Assembly: GCA_949502025.1 (NCBI GenBank)
Contig: CATBCG010000002.1
Span: forward strand, 1 to 16,210
Direction: 5' to 3'
From: MGBC131033 sp910585655
GTDB lineage: Bacteria > Bacillota > Clostridia > Lachnospirales > Lachnospiraceae
Length of the DNA: 16,210 nt
In this document: positions 13,320-16,210 of the stretch, one piece after another
Position numbering within the stretch: the first letter of the stretch is position 1
How the letters are laid out: each line of letters starts with the position of its first letter
Notes under the pieces: generated by a model
The model's database searches: none
Seen by the model: the letters and a program-made list of their open reading frames with translations, nothing else
Told to the model about the DNA's origin: nothing
Program-made: the position numbers and the translations under genes

Positions 13320-15662
13320 TTATTCCGCCAAATAGTTCTTTAACTTTTGATAAGCGCTTTCACTTGCCGCCTCTATGCTCTTTTCCTTTCTCCACAGCGC
13401 TGTGATTTCGGCTTCTATTAACGATCGTACTTGTTCATCCGGCTGTATGACCCGCTCTAAATGTTTTAACCCAGAAGCAAAGTCTGCCAGTTCCTCCTCG
13501 CTCGGGCATTCTGCCATGATCTGACGTACTTCCAGATTTCCGTCCGGAAGAAGCTCGTAATAGTCCGATCCGGTCATCACATTTTCCTGGCGTTTCTCCG
13601 GCATTTCTTCCACTACGACCGGATTCACCGGCAGCCCGTCAAAATCAACTTCCTGAATCGAAGCCGAAAGCATTTTACGGATAAACATATACGCCAATTC
13701 TTTTTGTTCCGAGGATTGATTGATTGCCAAATTTACCATCGGCTGAAAACTTTCCCGAAATCTCACATAGCCATAACCGGTCTCCCGCATGATTTTTTCC
13801 GGCTCCATCAGCATCAGCCGCATGGAAATCGAAAAATAGCCCAATTCTCCATTCCTGCCATACGTAGACCCAATACTGCTTTGTTCTATATAACGATCCT
13901 CCTTCTCTGTCGCGCTTTGTTCTGCCAGCGTCATATAGGATTGATAAAAGCGTGTCAACGCCTCCCTGTCTACCTCGCCGTCTACGATCAAATCTGCTCC
14001 ATACAGTTCATACAACATTCGGAACAAAAGCAGATAGTCATAATTCTCCACCCCCAGATACGGATGTTCTGCCTGAGCGGAAGCCTCCGCCAGCGTTTCG
14101 ATGCTTTCTACTGACTGCAGCGCCTGTTTCGATCCGATCCACAACGGCACTCTCATATGTGTAGGAATATACCATAGCTTATCCGTCCCCTTCCCTACGC
14201 CATCTTCTACATCCTGCCTTATGGCTTCCACGATATTTTCCAGCAGCAGATCCTCCTCTATCAACTCCTTTGCCAGTCCGGACATATCTGCCAATAATCC
14301 GTTTTCGATATATGCCTCGACAGGCAGGGAATCCGTTATAATCAAGTCTGCTCCTTTGCCCGCCAGCAACTCCGTATGAAATGCCTGAATACAATCCTCC
14401 CTTGTTGCCGAACTATTTTCTGACAACACGGCTCGATAGTCTACCCTCACGTCCCGATGCTCGCGCTGAAACTCTACTACCGCCTGTCTGACCGACTCAC
14501 ATTCCTCTAAAGAATAAATACTAAGAACCTTATCTGGTTCCGCGCTGACGCCCTCCTGATACCGGATACGAACCAATCCGTTTTGATACGTAGTCGTATT
14601 GATATATTGCAGATAAAACGTTGTTTCTCCCTGCTTTAACAAGTTATCCGTATCATAAGAAGGCATCCCCATGACCGACTGCTCCGCTTCTAACAATACC
14701 TCCCACTTTGAGCCACCCTCTGCCAGATACAAAAGCCCGTCTCTGCCTGCCAGCCAAACTCCCTTGCCCTGCTCGGCATATATGCTGCTTCCAGCCGTAG
14801 AATAGCCTCCCTCTTCCTGCTCCTCCCGAATCATGACGGTCTTTTCTGTTTCCCCTGTACTGCCGTTTAAAAATAACAGTCTGGCATCTCCCCCTGCCAG
14901 AGTAAGAATCTGATCGCCATACCAGATCGGGCAGCCCCTTTCCCGGTAAAATTCACATAGCTGCTTTCCGCTAGAAAGATCCTTTACATAGTCATTGCTC
15001 GGAGAATATCCCGTTTTCTGAATCGCTCTGCCGTCCGCTCCTACGATCAGATCGGTTATAAATTCCCCCTCCGGTACGGCAAGTTCCAGCTTTTCCGCTT
15101 CTACGCCGCCTGCCTGTATCCGGTAAAACTCACTTTCCCAAACCTCGTTTATCCCCTCTATACCATTGCCGTCAGAGGAACTTTCCTCCGGTAAAGCATC
15201 CTCCGGAGAAGTATCCACCCGACGCAGCGCTGTAATATACAAATTTCCTGCCGGATCATAGGAAAAGCTTCCTGCCATATGCCTCTCATTCCATTCTATG
15301 GAGGTCATCCAAGGCTCCTCTTCCTCCTTCCAGGTATCGTCCGGCTGAAGCGTATAACGCACAATCTGCTGTTTTGCTTTTTCATCCTGGCTGCCCGCAT
15401 ATAAAACCACATCTCCATCCGGGCTTAGCAGTATAGAATAAATACCTTTTTCCCGTTTCTGGATAGCTGCGGGAAACGCAATTTCTTCTTCAATATAAGC
15501 GCCGGAAGGTTCGCCGTCAGTCAGATTCGTTCCCTTGCCGTCCTCTGTTCCACTTCCTGCTTTACCACAGGCTGCCAAAGCGACAGATAGAATCCCTGCC
15601 AAACAGACCAATAGCAATGCTGTTATTTTGCTCCGGTTTTCCTTCTTTTTCTTTTCATCCAT
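13320..15662 (-). CDS. Propeller-like / solute-binding fusion lipoprotein, copy 1
   Basis: A 780-aa secreted lipoprotein, first gene of the operon. It has a lysine-rich N-terminus, a hydrophobic stretch and lipobox LAAC (Cys32). Residues about 55-370 hold blade-like blocks (LLSPDGDVVLYAG, SFSYDPAGNLYITAL, CPIWYGDQILTLAGGDARLLF, GKGVWLAGRDGLLYLAEGG). From about 377 it has the solute-binding domain: VLSIYSLEECESVRQAVVEF, LLAGKGADLIITDSLP, LWYIPTHMRVPLWIG. It is clearly homologous to copy 2 from the signal peptide onward and very similar in the GGSKWEVLL and AVVEFQREHR regions, so the pair arose by tandem duplication. Copy 1 has an insertion after ITALRR (about 148-172). No permease gene overlaps its 3' end. 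The gap of 211 bases to copy 2 carries its own regulatory-looking sequences. Confidence 0.85.
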   Translation of the reverse strand: MDEKKKKENRSKITALLLVCLAGILSVALAACGKAGSGTEDGKGTNLTDGEPSGAYIEEEIAFPAAIQKREKGIYSILLSPDGDVVLYAGSQDEKAKQQIVRYTLQPDDTWKEEEEPWMTSIEWNERHMAGSFSYDPAGNLYITALRRVDTSPEDALPEESSSDGNGIEGINEVWESEFYRIQAGGVEAEKLELAVPEGEFITDLIVGADGRAIQKTGYSPSNDYVKDLSSGKQLCEFYRERGCPIWYGDQILTLAGGDARLLFLNGSTGETEKTVMIREEQEEGGYSTAGSSIYAEQGKGVWLAGRDGLLYLAEGGSKWEVLLEAEQSVMGMPSYDTDNLLKQGETTFYLQYINTTTYQNGLVRIRYQEGVSAEPDKVLSIYSLEECESVRQAVVEFQREHRDVRVDYRAVLSENSSATREDCIQAFHTELLAGKGADLIITDSLPVEAYIENGLLADMSGLAKELIEEDLLLENIVEAIRQDVEDGVGKGTDKLWYIPTHMRVPLWIGSKQALQSVESIETLAEASAQAEHPYLGVENYDYLLLFRMLYELYGADLIVDGEVDREALTRFYQSYMTLAEQSATEKEDRYIEQSSIGSTYGRNGELGYFSISMRLMLMEPEKIMRETGYGYVRFRESFQPMVNLAINQSSEQKELAYMFIRKMLSASIQEVDFDGLPVNPVVVEEMPEKRQENVMTGSDYYELLPDGNLEVRQIMAECPSEEELADFASGLKHLERVIQPDEQVRSLIEAEITALWRKEKSIEAASESAYQKLKNYLAE

Positions 15663-15740
15663 ATCCTTTTTTCCCTACTTTCTTTTTGATCAAACAAATT
15701 ACATTTCAGCTTTTTTGCTGTCCTTAGTCTATCATAAAAC

Positions 15741-15761
15741 TCTCTAAAAAACCTCAAGAAA
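15741..15761 (-). promoter_or_regulatory. Shared 21-base upstream element, copy 1
   Basis: Read on the minus strand this is TTTCTTGAGG followed by TTTTTTAGAGA, one base different from the element at 13248-13268. It lies 79 bases upstream of the lipoprotein start and is followed by TATGATA. I found no convincing -10 at standard spacing, consistent with a regulator-dependent promoter or with a pure operator. Confidence 0.6.
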
Positions 15762-15775
15762 TCCTATAAAAACAC

Positions 15776-15804
15776 TTGTACAATTTTTCCAGATGCCCTA
15801 TAAT
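15776..15804 (+). promoter_or_regulatory. Promoter-like sequence of unknown use
   Basis: TTGTAC (15776-15781), a 17-base spacer and a perfect TATAAT (15799-15804) point right, away from the transport operon. No convincing gene follows before the transposase at 16132. Another extended -10 (TGCTATAAT) lies at 15924-15932 and again at 16014-16022. Apart from these, 15805-16131 holds nothing I can support. Confidence 0.35.
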
Positions 15805-16131
15805 CTATTTTAAAAAGGAACAGGAAGAATCAGCCTTTTGAATGGCTTTGGTATCTGCTGTTCGGAATGGATTATTTTGAAAAAAAGTTGTGACACTTTT
15901 GCCAAGTTGGTTTTAGAAAAGGCTGCTATAATGATAACATACCTGATGAAGAGGATGTTTCTACTTTTTCGGTTTGATTCTACCTTAATCCGTGAAGCTT
16001 AATTATTATTCCATGCTATAATCGCTCTGTTTATGCGGCCTTCCGATATTTTTTTAAGATGAAATAATTTCACCCATTTGGTGATGTTTTCTGATACAAT
16101 ACTCCATAAGAAAACTATGGAGGCAGTCATC

Positions 16132-16210
16132 ATGAAAAAGATAAAAATTGAGTTTACCAATGAGCGGATCATCCCAGCCAGTGGCCTTGCAGTTGTCGGT
16201 GCTATTCTCG
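16132..16210 (+). CDS. Transposase start, probable IS1380 family (cut by window end)
   Basis: Only the first 26 codons are in the window (MKKIKIEFTNERIIPASGLA, then VVGAIL). The start has GGAGG 8 bases upstream. The pattern of a short basic N-terminus, then TNERI and a Gly-Leu-Ala segment, resembles the beginning of IS1380-family DDE transposases as I remember them. The terminal inverted repeat of such an element should lie upstream, but I could not identify it. The catalytic region is outside the window, so the family call is provisional. Confidence 0.55.
   Translation, partial: MKKIKIEFTNERIIPASGLAVVGAIL

Noticed and set aside
15838..16002. Plus-strand reading frame of about 55 codons from a TTG.
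   Set aside because: Poor ribosome-site spacing, no recognisable protein pattern, and an extended -10 box falls inside it.

Overview
The window looks like a chromosomal segment of a Clostridia-class Firmicute, most likely a Lachnospiraceae-type gut anaerobe. This rests on Gram-positive style lipoproteins, strong AGGAGG-type ribosome sites, an L13-S9 operon with a consensus sigma-A promoter, and a family style of Rpn protein I associate with Lachnospiraceae. It is an inference from sequence style, not from a database search.

Left part (1-1250): the ribosomal operon rplM-rpsI on the minus strand, with a perfect TTGACA-N17-TATAAT promoter, a structured leader that may be an L13 autoregulatory leader, and a strong hairpin terminator. 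Next (1251-2503) a nitroreductase (minus) and an HxlR-family regulator (plus) are divergent around a 326-base region with promoters facing both ways. This is the arrangement of known redox/electrophile switches such as YodB-YodC and HypR-HypO.

Middle (2504-5733): after the regulator come a probable terminator and a tandem array of about 70-base units. Each unit pairs a -10-like TATAAT with stem-loops, and the arms show compensatory changes. The array ends exactly where a decayed fragment of a solute-binding-protein gene begins. Then come an AbgB-like M20 amidohydrolase and an Rpn-family PD-(D/E)XK nuclease/transposase-like gene, each with its own promoter. The Rpn gene ends in a clear terminator.

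Right part (5746-15662): a minus-strand operon of about 10 kb, read from high to low coordinate. It has two tandem paralogous lipoproteins, each joining an apparent beta-propeller-like domain to a carbohydrate-type ABC solute-binding domain; two MalF/MalG-type permeases; a HlyD-like adaptor with a very long coiled coil; and a membrane protein with a MacB-like periplasmic core but too few membrane segments. It mixes importer and exporter parts and contains no ATPase. Both lipoprotein genes are preceded by the same 21-base element (20 of 21 identical), suggesting shared control.

Right end (15663-16210): about 470 bases without a convincing gene, holding the shared element and a plus-strand promoter-like sequence of unknown use, then the first 26 codons of what looks like an IS1380-family transposase running off the window.
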